From: Paraburkholderia phytofirmans OLGA172
GTDB taxonomy: Bacteria; Pseudomonadota; Gammaproteobacteria; Burkholderiales; Burkholderiaceae
Assembly (NCBI RefSeq): GCF_001634365.1
Contig: NZ_CP014579.1
Location: 3,433,622 to 3,497,621, forward strand
Length of the DNA: 64,000 nt
Direction: 5' to 3'
Numbering within the stretch: position 1 is the first letter of the stretch; each line of letters begins with the position of its first letter. Made by a program: the position numbers and the translations under genes. Shown here in pieces: positions 32,426 to 41,764 of this stretch. The notes below the pieces were generated by a model. That model had not been told where the DNA came from, searched no databases, and saw only the letters and a program-made list of their open reading frames with translations.

Positions 32426-33322
32426 TCAGCGCGTCGCAAAGCGAACGAGCCGCACGCTATGCAATGCCGTCAGCGCAACCGCAATCCAGATCGGAATATA
32501 CGTGACCAATTGTGCGGCACTGAGCGTCTCGCCGAGCAACGTGATCGAGACAAACACGAGCAACACCGGTTCGACATACCCGAGGATGCCGAACAATGCG
32601 ATCGGCAATAACCGGCTCGCCTTCAGATACGAAGCGAGCGCAATGGTGCTGAGCGCACCGAGCCCTGGCAACAGCAAGCACCACATGTCGATACGGTTGC
32701 CGATCGTCGCAAGCGACCCGCCGATGACGACAAACACCGCCGCCGCGGGCAGCAGCAGCGCCATTTCCACCGTGAACATAGCCAGCGAATCCTGGTTGAT
32801 TTTGCGGCGCAGCACGAAATACGGTGGATAGCCGAGTGCGACGAGCAAGGTGGGCCATGAAAAGGCACCCGTCATCCACAGTTCATGCGCGACGCCCAAA
32901 GCGGCGCAGATAACAGCGAGCCACTGCAGACCGTCGAGACTCTCGTGATAGTAGAAGCGCCCCACCAGTACCATCACGAGCGGCAGCAGAAAATAGCCGA
33001 GCGAGACTTCAAGCATGCGCCCATGCAGCGGCGCCCATAGAAACACCCACAGCTGCGCGCCCAGCAAACCTGCGCTGACAACCATCGCCGCGCCGAGCTT
33101 CGGTTCCGTCACCATGCGGTAAAGAAGTTGCCGAAGAATAGGCAGGCGTTTGCGCAGCACGATCAGCAGAAGCGCCCCGGGGACGGTCCACACAACACGC
33201 CATGCGAAGATGTCGAGACCGCTCAGCGGCGCAAGCAGCTTGGCGTAAGCGGACAGTAAAGCAAACATCGCCGACGCGCCGAGTGACAACGCGATCCCGC
33301 GCTTTGGGTCATACTGGTTCAT
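32426..33322 (-). CDS. rarD: RarD-type EamA permease
   Basis: A 298-residue protein with about ten membrane helices arranged as two EamA repeats. The start (KRGIALSLGASAMFALLSAY) and the conserved SLGYFLLPLVMVLVGRFYY segment are typical of RarD, a predicted chloramphenicol-sensitive or metabolite exporter. Convergent with the Mpo1-like gene (8 bases apart). Confidence 0.85.
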   Translation of the reverse strand: MNQYDPKRGIALSLGASAMFALLSAYAKLLAPLSGLDIFAWRVVWTVPGALLLIVLRKRLPILRQLLYRMVTEPKLGAAMVVSAGLLGAQLWVFLWAPLHGRMLEVSLGYFLLPLVMVLVGRFYYHESLDGLQWLAVICAALGVAHELWMTGAFSWPTLLVALGYPPYFVLRRKINQDSLAMFTVEMALLLPAAAVFVVIGGSLATIGNRIDMWCLLLPGLGALSTIALASYLKASRLLPIALFGILGYVEPVLLVFVSITLLGETLSAAQLVTYIPIWIAVALTALHSVRLVRFATR

Positions 33323-33960
33323 CGCGCGGCTCGTGGCTCAATCCCTTTGGCATGCGGTGCGGGGGCGCGAGCAGATGCAGATACAGGTGTGTGCGGCGCA
33401 GCATACGGCTGCACGCCTCGAATTGTTGTCATTAGAAGTGAAGTCTCACAAGCTGGCAGTGCGGCTGGTAGTGCGTATCAGGCGCTGCGTTTTTATCTTC
33501 GATAAGCGATGCAAGCGGGCATTCTAGACGGGTTCCCCGCCAACATGCTCGCTCATTCCTTGCAATTGGCAGCAATTTTTCCCGTGCGCATCGCGCGCCG
33601 ATGCACTAGAACATAACTTCACGTGCGCCAGGCAAATCCGCAACTGCAACGCCGGCCATTTCCCGTGCAGTTGCTCAAGCGCGAATCTTGCTGCGAAGTC
33701 TGGCGACACCGTTTGCAACGTCATCTGGGAGATCCTGGATATCCGTCGCAACCGTCAACCGTCAACCGTCATTTGCAACCGTCATTTGCAACCGTCATTT
33801 GCAACCGTCTTCTGCAGCATCAATGAGCCGGGCTGGCAAAGGCAGTCCACGCGGACCGGGCCAGCCCTTCTTCCTCACGGCATGCATCAACTGCGTTTCG
33901 CCGCGCATGCCGCCGCCCGGCCAGCAATCCCGCTCATCGAATGTGACTACTGGAGCCAGC
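33323..33960. other. 638-bp intergenic region with a minisatellite
   Basis: Holds the tandem repeat at 33750-33809 and presumably the rarD and egtD-like promoters. No gene is supported. Confidence 0.45.
33750..33809. repeat. 7-bp / 13-bp tandem repeat
   Basis: AACCGTC is repeated three times back to back (33750-33770), followed by three copies of the 13-mer ATTTGCAACCGTC. It lies about 150 bases before the egtD-like start. Copy number is likely variable between strains. Confidence 0.9.
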
Positions 33961-34944
33961 ATGACCCAGCCAGCCCTCTCGCACGACGCATCGCCCGATC
34001 TGCTTCGCGCTACCTTCGCCGCCGACGTACGCGCCGGACTCACGCACACGCCGCAGAAAGAGCTGCCGTCGAAGTATCTGTATGACGAAGTAGGCTCCGC
34101 GCTGTTCGAAGTGATCACCGTGCTGCCCGAATACGGCGTGACACGCGCCGAGGAGCGGCTGCTCACGAAGCACGCGGCGGATATCGTCGCGCACCTGCCG
34201 CACGACGTGACCGTCGCCGAACTGGGCAGCGGCAGCGGCCGCAAAACGCGGCGCATTCTGGAAGCGCTGTGTAAAAAGCGCCCCACTTCTTACTTCCCGA
34301 TTGAAATTTCGCGCAGCGCGCTGCAGTTGTGCAGGCGCGAACTCGGCGACATCGAGCGCATCTCGATCGTCGGCTATGAACGCGATTACCTGGCCGGACT
34401 GGCCGAGGTGAGCAAGAACCGCGCGGCGGACGAACGCTTACTCGTGCTGTTTCTTGGCAGTACGATCGGCAATTTCGGCCGACTCGCGGCGACGCGTTTT
34501 CTGCGCGATATCCGCAACATGCTGGCGCCCGGCGACGCGCTGCTGCTCGGCACGGATCTGATCAAGCCGACGCCGGTGCTCGTGGCCGCCTACGACGATG
34601 CGATCGGCGTGACCGCATCGTTCAATCTGAATCTGCTGGCGCGCGTCAATCGCGAACTCGACGGCGATTTTCCGCTCGATGCGTTCGAGCACGTCGCGCG
34701 CTTCAATCCGGACGCGCGCAGCATCGAGATGCATCTGCGCGCGAAACGCAATGTCACCGTACACGTGGGCGCCGCGCAATTGACGGTCTCGCTCAAAGCA
34801 GGCGAAACCATCTGGACCGAGAGCAGCCACAAATATCGCGCGGACGAGATGCCCGCGATCGCCGACGATGCCGGCTTCGTGTGCAGCCATCAGTGGGTCG
34901 AAGATGAATGGGGGTTCGCTGAGAGTTTGCTGGTGGCGCGCTAG
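33961..34944 (+). CDS. egtD: EgtD-type L-histidine N-alpha-methyltransferase
   Basis: A 327-residue protein of the EgtD family. Diagnostic segments include LPSKYLYDEVGSALFEVIT, the SAM-binding ELGSGSGRKTRRILEA, and LVLFLGSTIGNFGR. EgtD methylates histidine to hercynine, the first step to ergothioneine. The partner egtB is not next to it here, so the pathway may be completed elsewhere. I chose the ATG at 33961 (GGAG upstream) over the much longer open frame, whose extra part overlaps the tandem repeat. Confidence 0.85.
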   Translation: MTQPALSHDASPDLLRATFAADVRAGLTHTPQKELPSKYLYDEVGSALFEVITVLPEYGVTRAEERLLTKHAADIVAHLPHDVTVAELGSGSGRKTRRILEALCKKRPTSYFPIEISRSALQLCRRELGDIERISIVGYERDYLAGLAEVSKNRAADERLLVLFLGSTIGNFGRLAATRFLRDIRNMLAPGDALLLGTDLIKPTPVLVAAYDDAIGVTASFNLNLLARVNRELDGDFPLDAFEHVARFNPDARSIEMHLRAKRNVTVHVGAAQLTVSLKAGETIWTESSHKYRADEMPAIADDAGFVCSHQWVEDEWGFAESLLVAR

Positions 34945-34977
34945 GCGCTCAGTCGTGCCTCGGTGGCCTCGGTGGCC

Positions 34978-35271
34978 TCAGTGCTGCTCGAAGCGCTCGT
35001 AACGCTTTTCGGTCGCGCGCTCCTCGCCGGTCACTTCGGTCACGCGCGCCGCCGGCGGCCCGTGCCGCAGCCACGACAGCATCCGGTCGACCTGGTTGGC
35101 CGAGCCCTGCAACATGGCTTCGACGGAGCCGTCGTCGAGATTCGCCACCCATCCCTTGATACCGAGCGCGTGGGCCTGCCGCACAGTGGCGTGGCGAAAG
35201 CCCACGCCCTGTACGGTCCCGCGCACCCGCACGTAATACGTTTCGATCCGCTGATCCAGATCCGGGGCCAT
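34978..35271 (-). CDS. acyP: acylphosphatase
   Basis: A 97-residue acylphosphatase. The phosphate-binding loop VRGTVQGVGFRHATV has the catalytic Arg, and GWVANLDDGSVEAML has the catalytic Asn. It hydrolyses acyl phosphates in the cytoplasm. A decayed paralogue lies at 6004-6234 in the accessory part. Confidence 0.93.
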   Translation of the reverse strand: MAPDLDQRIETYYVRVRGTVQGVGFRHATVRQAHALGIKGWVANLDDGSVEAMLQGSANQVDRMLSWLRHGPPAARVTEVTGEERATEKRYERFEQH

Positions 35272-35447
35272 GCCGTCCTCTCCTGTGTCCCATGCAACGC
35301 AAATCTTTCAAGCCGGCATTCTAGTCGCGTCGCGACGAGAATGCTCGGCGATGTCTCAGTTCGCCTGCGCGTCCAGGCCGCCCGGCGCGACACGCGGCCC
35401 GCGCGACACGTACAATCCGTCGACTGTCACGCAGGGAATGAAAGAGA

Positions 35448-36458
35448 ATGACCGAACAGAATCGCGATCTCGTGCTCGTGACCGGCGCATCCGGCTTCGT
35501 GGGCTCGTCGGTGGCGCGCATCGCGCAGCAGAAGGGTTTCAAGGTGCGCGTGCTGGTGCGCGCTACCAGTCCACGCAAAAACGTCGAGGCGCTGGATGCG
35601 GAAATCGTCGTCGGCGATATGCGCGACGAAGCGTCGATGCGCAACGCGCTGCGCGGCGTGCGCTATCTGCTGCACGTCGCGGCAGACTATCGCCTGTGGG
35701 CGCCAGACCCGAGCGAAATCGAGCGCTCGAATCTCGAAGGCACCGAGGCGACCATGCGCGCGGCGTTGAAGGAAGGGGTCGAGCGCATCGTCTACACGAG
35801 CAGCGTGGCCACGCTGAAAGTCACCAGTTCCGGTCAGTCCGCGGACGAGACCTCGCCGCTCAAAGCCGACCAGGCGATCGGCGTGTACAAGCGCAGCAAG
35901 GTGCTGGCCGAACGCGCGGTGGAGCGCATGATCGCCGAGGACGGCCTGCCGGCCGTAATCGTCAACCCGTCCACGCCGATCGGTCCGCGCGACGTCAAGC
36001 CGACGCCGACCGGTCGCATCATCGTCGAGGCGGCGCTCGGCAAGATTCCCGCGTTCGTCGATACGGGGCTGAACCTCGTGCATGTGGATGACGTGGCCGC
36101 CGGCCATTTTCTCGCCCTCGAACGTGGCAAGATCGGCGAACGCTACATTCTCGGCGGCGAAAATCTGCCGCTGCAACAAATGCTGGCGGATATCGCGGCG
36201 CTGACCGGCCGCAAAGCGCCGACGCTGAGTTTGCCGCGCTGGCCGCTTTATCCGCTCGCCGCGGGCGCCGAAGCAGTCGCCAAGATCACGAAGCGCGAAC
36301 CGTTCCTCACCGTCGACGGTTTGAAAATGTCGAAGAACAAAATGTACTTCACGTCGGCGAAAGCGGAACGCGAGCTCGGCTATCGCGCGCGACCTTATCG
36401 CGAAGGCTTGAGCGATGCGATCGAATGGTTCAGGCAAGCCGGGTATTTAAAGCCCTGA
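35448..36458 (+). CDS. hpnA: hopanoid-associated sugar epimerase HpnA
   Basis: A 336-residue extended SDR. The NAD(P)-binding motif is VTGASGFVGS (residues 11-20) and the active-site YKRSK is near 147-151. Sequence features (NPSTPIGPRDVKPTPTGRII) fit the HpnA group linked to hopanoid polar head-group synthesis. It lies outside the main hpn run but within the same neighbourhood. Confidence 0.88.
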   Translation: MTEQNRDLVLVTGASGFVGSSVARIAQQKGFKVRVLVRATSPRKNVEALDAEIVVGDMRDEASMRNALRGVRYLLHVAADYRLWAPDPSEIERSNLEGTEATMRAALKEGVERIVYTSSVATLKVTSSGQSADETSPLKADQAIGVYKRSKVLAERAVERMIAEDGLPAVIVNPSTPIGPRDVKPTPTGRIIVEAALGKIPAFVDTGLNLVHVDDVAAGHFLALERGKIGERYILGGENLPLQQMLADIAALTGRKAPTLSLPRWPLYPLAAGAEAVAKITKREPFLTVDGLKMSKNKMYFTSAKAERELGYRARPYREGLSDAIEWFRQAGYLKP

Positions 36459-36519
36459 TCAAGTCCTAACCCGGACACGATACTCCGCGCCGGGCCGCGC
36501 AAGCCGCATCACCCAGGTC

Positions 36520-36556
36520 GTGCAGGCCACGCCGGACGCTCCGGCGTGGCCTGCAC
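36520..36556 (+). terminator. 16-bp perfect hairpin after hpnA
   Basis: GTGCAGGCCACGCCGG pairs perfectly with its complement across the loop ACGCT. It lies about 60 bases after the hpnA stop. No T run follows, so it may be a Rho-independent-like stem or an mRNA end stabiliser. Confidence 0.65.
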
Positions 36557-36644
36557 GCACTTTGTTACAACGTCACTGTGTTTGCGACAGGTAAAAGCCT
36601 ACGCGCAGCAGTTAAAATCGTGGGTCTTACCAGAGAAACCTCGC

Positions 36645-37214
36645 ATGAATCTTCATGAACAGCTCGGCGCGCTGGAAATGGGCGTCGATCAGCTCATCCA
36701 GGCTGTCGTGGCCCCACAGGCCGAAAACATCCCCCAGACACCCGCAGAGGCCGCAGCGCAGGCAGCGCCGGTGGCCAATCACGTCTCATCCGAATCGCAA
36801 GCGCAAGACGTTGCGCCTGAAGCAGCGGCGGTCGCGGTAGAGGCAGCGGAGCCGGCACCGGCGCCTGGCGAAGAACCGGCCGCCCAGTTGCAGCCGACGC
36901 TCGAAATCAACCGCCCCGCGCAGAACGAGATCACGATGACCATCGGCGGTCAGACGGTCGCGCTGGGTGCTGAGCAGATCGGGCAATTGATCGAGGAATT
37001 GTCGAACGCACGTGCCTCGATGAAGCCGGAACCGCCGCCCGGCATCCCGCCGGGCTGGCGCTTCGTCTCGACGAAAAACCCCGTCATGGCCGTGCAGAAA
37101 CAGTCGAATGGCGACCGTCTGCTGGTGATGCGCCACACCGGCCACGGCTGGGTGCCGTTCACGTTCTCGCCCGACATGGTGATCCAGATGTACATGATGC
37201 TCACCAAGGGCTGA
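36645..37214 (+). CDS. hypothetical protein
   Basis: A 189-residue protein starting MNLHEQLGALEMGVDQLIQA. Residues 25-85 are Ala/Pro/Glu/Gln-rich and likely disordered. The C-terminal 100 residues form a folded domain (MTIGGQTVALGAEQIGQLIE; RFVSTKNPVMAVQ; DGHGWVPF-like end). Conserved in appearance, function unknown. Confidence 0.65.
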   Translation: MNLHEQLGALEMGVDQLIQAVVAPQAENIPQTPAEAAAQAAPVANHVSSESQAQDVAPEAAAVAVEAAEPAPAPGEEPAAQLQPTLEINRPAQNEITMTIGGQTVALGAEQIGQLIEELSNARASMKPEPPPGIPPGWRFVSTKNPVMAVQKQSNGDRLLVMRHTGHGWVPFTFSPDMVIQMYMMLTKG

Positions 37215-37230
37215 TATAAAGGTCGATTTA

Positions 37231-37317
37231 AAAAAGCGGCGCCTGAATGAACTGAACCCCAAAAAGCGTGGACGGGTGTCCAAATTTTTGGGGTTCAGTT
37301 TAGAGTGCGCCGCTTTT
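37231..37317. terminator. bidirectional terminator split by an IS-end pair
   Basis: AAAAGCGGCGC (left) and GCGCCGCTTTT (right) form the stem of a terminator serving the convergent genes at 37214 and 37350. The loop has been expanded by about 60 bases of insertion-sequence ends (37248-37302). Confidence 0.6.
37248..37302. mobile_element. head-to-head IS ends (IS3-like remnant)
   Basis: TGAACTGAACCCCAAAAA (37248-37265) faces its inverted copy, which reads TAAACTGAACCCCAAAAA on the minus strand (37285-37302). The inner parts GCGTGGAC and GTCCA also pair. TGAACTG...CCCCAAAA is typical of IS3-family termini. The whole transposase is missing, leaving both ends joined by about three bases. Confidence 0.6.
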
Positions 37318-37349
37318 CTTTTCGTCTGATAAATCTCTGAATGCGCGTC

Positions 37350-38522
37350 TCAGCGCTCCTGCACCGGCGCCTGCACCCGCGCCTTCCATTGGCCGCCCTT
37401 GCCGCGCCAGTAGCGCACCGCCGACGCGAACGTCGCGCCGACATAGAACAAAGCCACCAGCGGCAGAAACGGCGCCCACAGCGGCGAGCGGCGGTAATAG
37501 CCGAGCATCGGCGCATAAGCGCAGCACATGAGCGCCCAGGCAAGCCACGCCGGCCAGCCCTGCGGACCGAGCACCAGCGCAGCCACCGGCGGCATCAGGT
37601 AGATGATCGTCATGCCCAACAGCGTGCCTGCCAGCAGCAGCGGCGAGTAATGCAACTGGGTAAAGGCCGTGCGCGCGATCATGTTCCAGATCTCACGCCA
37701 GCTGTCGTAAGGACGCAGCGACACGCTGCGCGCCGCCACATCCAGACGGATCGGGTGACGCCCCGTGCCGCGATGCTTGATCCGCGCAGCAAGGCTGCAA
37801 TCGTCGATCAGTTCGGCGCGAATCGACTCGATGCCGCCCGCTTCTTCGAGCGCGCTGCGCCGGACCAGCATGCAGCCGCCCGCAGCTGCGGCCGTGCGGT
37901 TGCGCGGGTTGTTGACCCACGAAAACGGGTACAGCTTCGCGAAGAAGAACACGAAGGCCGGGATCAACGCCTTCTCCCAGAACGAATCGCAGCGCAGACG
38001 GACCATCAGCGAGACGAGGTCGCGCTTTTCCGCATCCGCACGGGCGACGAGTTGTGCGACGGCGTCGGCGGGATGGCCGATGTCCGCGTCGGTGAGCAGC
38101 AGGAAATCGGCCGGCAGGCCGAGCGTGCGCACCGCCTCGATACCTTGCGACTGCGCCCACACCTTGCCGGACCAGCCCGGCGGCAGCGGCTTCGCGCTCA
38201 GGACCGTCAGGCGATCGGGGCATTGCAGTTGCAACGCGGCCGCGCGGGCGGCGTCGGCGGTGCCGTCGGTGCTGTGGTCGTCGACGACAATGACGTGGAA
38301 CTCGCCCGGATAGTCCTGCTCGAGCAGAGTTGTGACTGCTTGCGCGATCACATCGACCTCATTGCGTGCCGGCACGACGGCGGCAACCGCAGGCCAGGTT
38401 TCACGCGGTTCGAGCGTGAGCGGCGTGGCGGGACGCGCCCGCCAGAAACCGCCACGCGCGAACAACAACACGCACCAGATCAGCAGGGAAAGACACGAAA
38501 GAAGAAACAGAACCACCGCCAT
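37350..38522 (-). CDS. hpnB: hopene-associated glycosyltransferase HpnB
   Basis: A 390-residue membrane glycosyltransferase (GT2 type). It has an N-terminal membrane helix, a GT-A core with VVPARNEVDVIAQAV, VIVVDDHSTDGTAD and LTDADIGH, a downstream SxxDDCSLA segment, and three to four C-terminal helices. HpnB is linked to attachment of the hopanoid head group. Its start lies 605 bases from ispH, divergent. Confidence 0.87.
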   Translation of the reverse strand: MAVVLFLLSCLSLLIWCVLLFARGGFWRARPATPLTLEPRETWPAVAAVVPARNEVDVIAQAVTTLLEQDYPGEFHVIVVDDHSTDGTADAARAAALQLQCPDRLTVLSAKPLPPGWSGKVWAQSQGIEAVRTLGLPADFLLLTDADIGHPADAVAQLVARADAEKRDLVSLMVRLRCDSFWEKALIPAFVFFFAKLYPFSWVNNPRNRTAAAAGGCMLVRRSALEEAGGIESIRAELIDDCSLAARIKHRGTGRHPIRLDVAARSVSLRPYDSWREIWNMIARTAFTQLHYSPLLLAGTLLGMTIIYLMPPVAALVLGPQGWPAWLAWALMCCAYAPMLGYYRRSPLWAPFLPLVALFYVGATFASAVRYWRGKGGQWKARVQAPVQER

Positions 38523-39127
38523 TAACCATTACCCTCGAGTGAACCCGCGTGGACGCCGACGCGTCGCGACAGACGCATCACCACAGTGCGTGCCGCGACG
38601 ACGCACCAGTCAAGCAAGCCGCCGGATGGCGCCGCACAGCTCGATTCGCAGCCGCCCGGGAGTACGCAACGCGAGCGGCAGTTTATACTGCGCAATCGCG
38701 CCGGCGAGCTTGCCGAACAGGAGTGGGTGCACCGGCGCCGCGCGCCGCTCTGATCCGACGCCCATCCAGCGAGCCTTGAAACCTTTCTGTAATGCGGTCG
38801 CAAACGTGCACCGCAGGACCACGTAGTTTAAGGGTTCCGCCAAACCGGTGCAGCGTGTAATCATTGCCATCCGCGCATTGCCACCCGCGCATTGCCGCCT
38901 GCGCCACGGATGCGGTGCCGAACGGCGAGCCCTCGGTGCGGCGGCTGCCCAACACCTTGGCAGGCGTGCAGAGCAAAGCCGGCCTGATAGCGTTAGAATG
39001 CGCGTTTGGTTTTGCTGTACCGGCCTCATCGCCGGGGCTCAAGACGTCAACTAAATAGATGGTCGCGGCGATAAAGTCATAATTACCGACTTCTTCGAGA
39101 CCCGCGTCAGTCGGAGTTCGCCAATTT
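38523..39127. other. 605-bp divergent intergenic region hpnB/ispH
   Basis: No gene supported; frames are Arg/Cys-rich. A TAGAAT (38993-38998) may be a -10 box for the ispH-hpnH transcript. Confidence 0.4.
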
Positions 39128-40072
39128 ATGCGAGTCATCCTTGCTCAGCCCCGCGGCTTTTGTGCGGGTGTTGTTCGTGCCATCGAGATTGTCGATCGCG
39201 CGTTACAGCAACACGGCGCGCCCGTGTATGTCCGCCACGAGATTGTTCACAATCGCCACGTGGTAGACAATTTGCGCCAGAAAGGCGCGCGCTTTGTCGA
39301 AGAACTCGATGAGGTGCCGCATGGCGCCGTCGCGATTTTCAGCGCACATGGTGTCGCGCAGACCGTCGAGCGCGACGCGGAACAGCGCGGCCTCGACGTG
39401 CTCGACGCGACCTGCCCGCTCGTGACCAAAGTTCACGTGCAGGGGCGCCAATATGTGGCTGCGGGCCGTACCCTGATCCTGATCGGCCACGCAGGCCATC
39501 CGGAAGTGGAAGGCACGATCGGCCAGATTCCCGGCACGGTGCTGCTGGTGCAGAGCGAGGCCGAAGTCGCGCATCTGGACCTGCCGCTCGATACGCCGCT
39601 TGCGTACGTCACGCAGACCACGCTTTCGGTCGACGACACGCGCGGCATCATCGACGCCTTGCTGCGCCGCTTCACCGACATCGTCGGTCCGGACACGCGC
39701 GACATCTGCTACGCCACGCAAAACCGCCAGGCGGCGGTGCGTGAGCTGAGCAAAGAGGTCGAGGTGCTGCTGGTGGTGGGCGCAACCAACAGTTCGAACT
39801 CGAACCGGCTGCGCGAGATCGGCAGCGAAACCGGCGTGGCGAGTTATCTCGTCGCCGATGGCTCGGAAGTGAAGCCGGAGTGGTTTGCGAACGTGCAGAC
39901 CGTCGGCATCACGGCTGGTGCTTCCGCGCCGGAAGAGATGGTAACGAACGTAATCGATGCGCTGCGCGCATTGGGGCCTGTCGATGTCACGACGATGGCG
40001 GGCCGTGAAGAGAAAGTCGAATTCAAGTTGCCATCGAAACTGATGCAACCACTCGCTGCACGCGAAGTTTAA
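39128..40072 (+). CDS. ispH: 4-hydroxy-3-methylbut-2-enyl diphosphate reductase
   Basis: A 314-residue IspH (LytB). It makes IPP and DMAPP, the last step of the MEP pathway. The three Cys that hold the iron-sulfur cluster are C12 (GFCAGV), C96 (ATCPLVTK) and C194 (DICYATQNR). The HEIVHN and AGASAPEE motifs are present. hpnH follows 10 bases later, so isoprenoid supply and hopanoid synthesis are likely co-expressed; a second ispH elsewhere in the genome is common in these bacteria. Confidence 0.95.
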   Translation: MRVILAQPRGFCAGVVRAIEIVDRALQQHGAPVYVRHEIVHNRHVVDNLRQKGARFVEELDEVPHGAVAIFSAHGVAQTVERDAEQRGLDVLDATCPLVTKVHVQGRQYVAAGRTLILIGHAGHPEVEGTIGQIPGTVLLVQSEAEVAHLDLPLDTPLAYVTQTTLSVDDTRGIIDALLRRFTDIVGPDTRDICYATQNRQAAVRELSKEVEVLLVVGATNSSNSNRLREIGSETGVASYLVADGSEVKPEWFANVQTVGITAGASAPEEMVTNVIDALRALGPVDVTTMAGREEKVEFKLPSKLMQPLAAREV

Positions 40073-40082
40073 GGAGGACGTC

Positions 40083-41243
40083 TTGTCTATTCCGCTGCTA
40101 CAGAAAGTCCGGGTTGGCGCATACATCATGCGTCAGCATCTCTCTGGCAACAAACGCTACCCGCTCGCCTTGATGCTGGAGCCGCTGTTCCGCTGCAATC
40201 TTGCCTGTAATGGCTGCGGCAAGATCGATTATCCGGATCCCATCCTGAATCAGCGTCTGTCGCTCGAAGAATGCCTTGGCGCAGTCGACGAATGCGGCGC
40301 ACCGGTCGTTTCGATTGCAGGCGGCGAGCCGCTCCTGCACAAGGAAATGCCGCAGATCGTGAAGGGCATCATCGCGCGCAAGAAGTTCGTGTACCTGTGC
40401 ACGAATGCGTTGCTGATGGAAAAGAAGATGGACGACTACGAGCCGAATCCGTACTTCGTCTGGTCGGTTCACCTGGACGGCGATCAACAGGCGCACGATC
40501 ACTCGGTGTCGCAGGAAGGCGTGTACGACAAGGCTGTCGCCGCCATCAAGGAAGCGAAGCGCCGCGGTTTCCGCGTGAACATCAACTGCACGTTGTTCAA
40601 CGACGCCGTGCCGGAACGCGTCGCCGCGTTCTTCGACACGCTCGGCCCGATGGGCGTGGACGGTATCACCGTCTCGCCGGGTTACGCGTATGAACGCGCG
40701 CCGGATCAGCAGCACTTCCTGAACCGCGACAAGACCAAGCAACTGTTCCGCGAGATTTTCAAGCGCGGCAACAACGGCAAGAACTGGTCGTTCAGCCAGT
40801 CGGGCATGTTCCTCGACTTCCTGGCCGGCAATCAGACGTACGAGTGCACGCCTTGGGGCAACCCGGCGCGTACGGTGTTCGGCTGGCAGAAGCCGTGCTA
40901 CCTGGTCGGCGAAGGCTACGTGAAGACCTTCAAGGAACTGATGGAAACCACGGAGTGGGAAAAGTACGGCACGGGTAACTATGAGAAGTGCGCGGATTGC
41001 ATGGTGCACTGCGGTTTCGAAGCGACTGCCGTGATGGATACGGTGGCGCACCCGTTGAAGGCGTTGAAGGTCAGCTTGCGCGGCCCGAAGACTTCCGGCG
41101 CCTTTACCAAGGATATTGCTTTGGACAAGCAGCGTCCCGCTGAGTACGTGTTCTCGCGGCACGTCGAGATCAAGCTCGAAGAAATTGGGCGCGCTGGAAA
41201 GGGTAAGAAGGTGCAGACGGCGGCTTCCGCTTCCGCACACTGA
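40083..41243 (+). CDS. hpnH: hopanoid radical SAM protein HpnH (adenosylhopane synthase)
   Basis: A 386-residue radical SAM enzyme. The cluster motif CNLACNGC supplies C38, C42 and C45. It adds 5'-deoxyadenosine to the hopene skeleton, the first side-chain step of bacteriohopanepolyol synthesis. A C-terminal Cys group (CADCMVHC) is family-typical. The start is TTG at 40083 with AAGGAGG well placed. Lies directly after ispH. Confidence 0.95.
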   Translation: MSIPLLQKVRVGAYIMRQHLSGNKRYPLALMLEPLFRCNLACNGCGKIDYPDPILNQRLSLEECLGAVDECGAPVVSIAGGEPLLHKEMPQIVKGIIARKKFVYLCTNALLMEKKMDDYEPNPYFVWSVHLDGDQQAHDHSVSQEGVYDKAVAAIKEAKRRGFRVNINCTLFNDAVPERVAAFFDTLGPMGVDGITVSPGYAYERAPDQQHFLNRDKTKQLFREIFKRGNNGKNWSFSQSGMFLDFLAGNQTYECTPWGNPARTVFGWQKPCYLVGEGYVKTFKELMETTEWEKYGTGNYEKCADCMVHCGFEATAVMDTVAHPLKALKVSLRGPKTSGAFTKDIALDKQRPAEYVFSRHVEIKLEEIGRAGKGKKVQTAASASAH

Positions 41244-41371
41244 GAACTTCTGGCATTGGGGCGGCTATGTCCGCCCCATGACTGACGCGCATGTTTCGCA
41301 AAAAAGCGCGGTGGCCCGATTGCCCAGCCCCTCACTTAGCGTGTTGTTGCCGGGCGTTTGATTTAACGCTG

Positions 41372-41411
41372 AGCCCCGCCAGTCTTGGATTGGCGGGGCT
41401 CTTCTACTTTT
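41372..41411 (+). terminator. terminator of the ispH-hpnH transcript
   Basis: A perfect 10-bp stem AGCCCCGCCA / TGGCGGGGCT with a 9-base loop, followed by a pyrimidine-rich stretch with Ts. Confidence 0.8.
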
Positions 41412-41642
41412 AAAAAAATTTCCCGCGCGGAAAACGAGGCCAGGCCTCCTTGGAAGGCCGGGCTGCGCGGGACTGAAGGCTAGGTATTGCTGAGGCCGTT
41501 GATACCCGGACGCGGCCTGAGAACCCCCGCCAGAGGTCGTCGCGCACGGATTGCCGTGGACGGATTGAATGCCCGAAAGCGCCGAGAACTGGTCCTTAAG
41601 CGGAAATTGCCGCCGAATTTTAGACTTTTGGGCCGAAAAATA

Positions 41643-41673
41643 TAAAAATGCCGAGGATTTGGGTCCTCGGCAT
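41643..41673 (-). terminator. terminator of hpnM
   Basis: A perfect 10-bp stem ATGCCGAGGA / TCCTCGGCAT with a 6-base loop, followed by TTTTTATA on the minus strand. It is 92 bases past the hpnM stop. Confidence 0.82.
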
Positions 41674-41764
41674 TGAATCAGCCCCGTCCGGCAAGGCCCC
41701 TAACAACACGCTAAGTGAGGGGCTGGGCCCGATTGCCACCGCGCTTTTTCTTTTTTGGCTGACT

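Larger units (their letters stand above)
41301..41749. repeat. 48-bp inverted repeat pair with an inverted 6-bp core
   Basis: The left arm 41301-41348 and the right arm 41702-41749 match as inverted copies over 42 of 48 bases. The six mismatches are one central block: CCGATT in the left arm and AATCGG in the inverted right arm, flanked by GGC/GCC. The core thus lies in the same direction in both arms while the arms are inverted. The 353 bases between them include both gene terminators. Confidence 0.9.
41244..41764. other. 520-bp region between convergent hpnH and hpnM, rich in hairpins
   Basis: Contains in order a hairpin (41257-41278), the left 48-bp inverted repeat arm, the hpnH terminator, a branched hairpin (41421-41472: TCCCGCGC pairing with GCGCGGGA), the hpnM terminator and the right repeat arm. 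No gene. Confidence 0.7.

Noticed and set aside
33750..33809. Possible CRISPR array
   Set aside because: Repeats of 7 and 13 bases with 0-6-base gaps are far too short; no spacers or cas genes.
35427..36437. Long minus-strand frame of 336 residues opposite hpnA
   Set aside because: It is an Arg/His-rich antisense shadow of a clearly recognisable gene.
37341..38525. Long plus-strand frame opposite hpnB
   Set aside because: Antisense shadow with random-like, Arg/Gln/His-rich composition; hpnB motifs are on the other strand.
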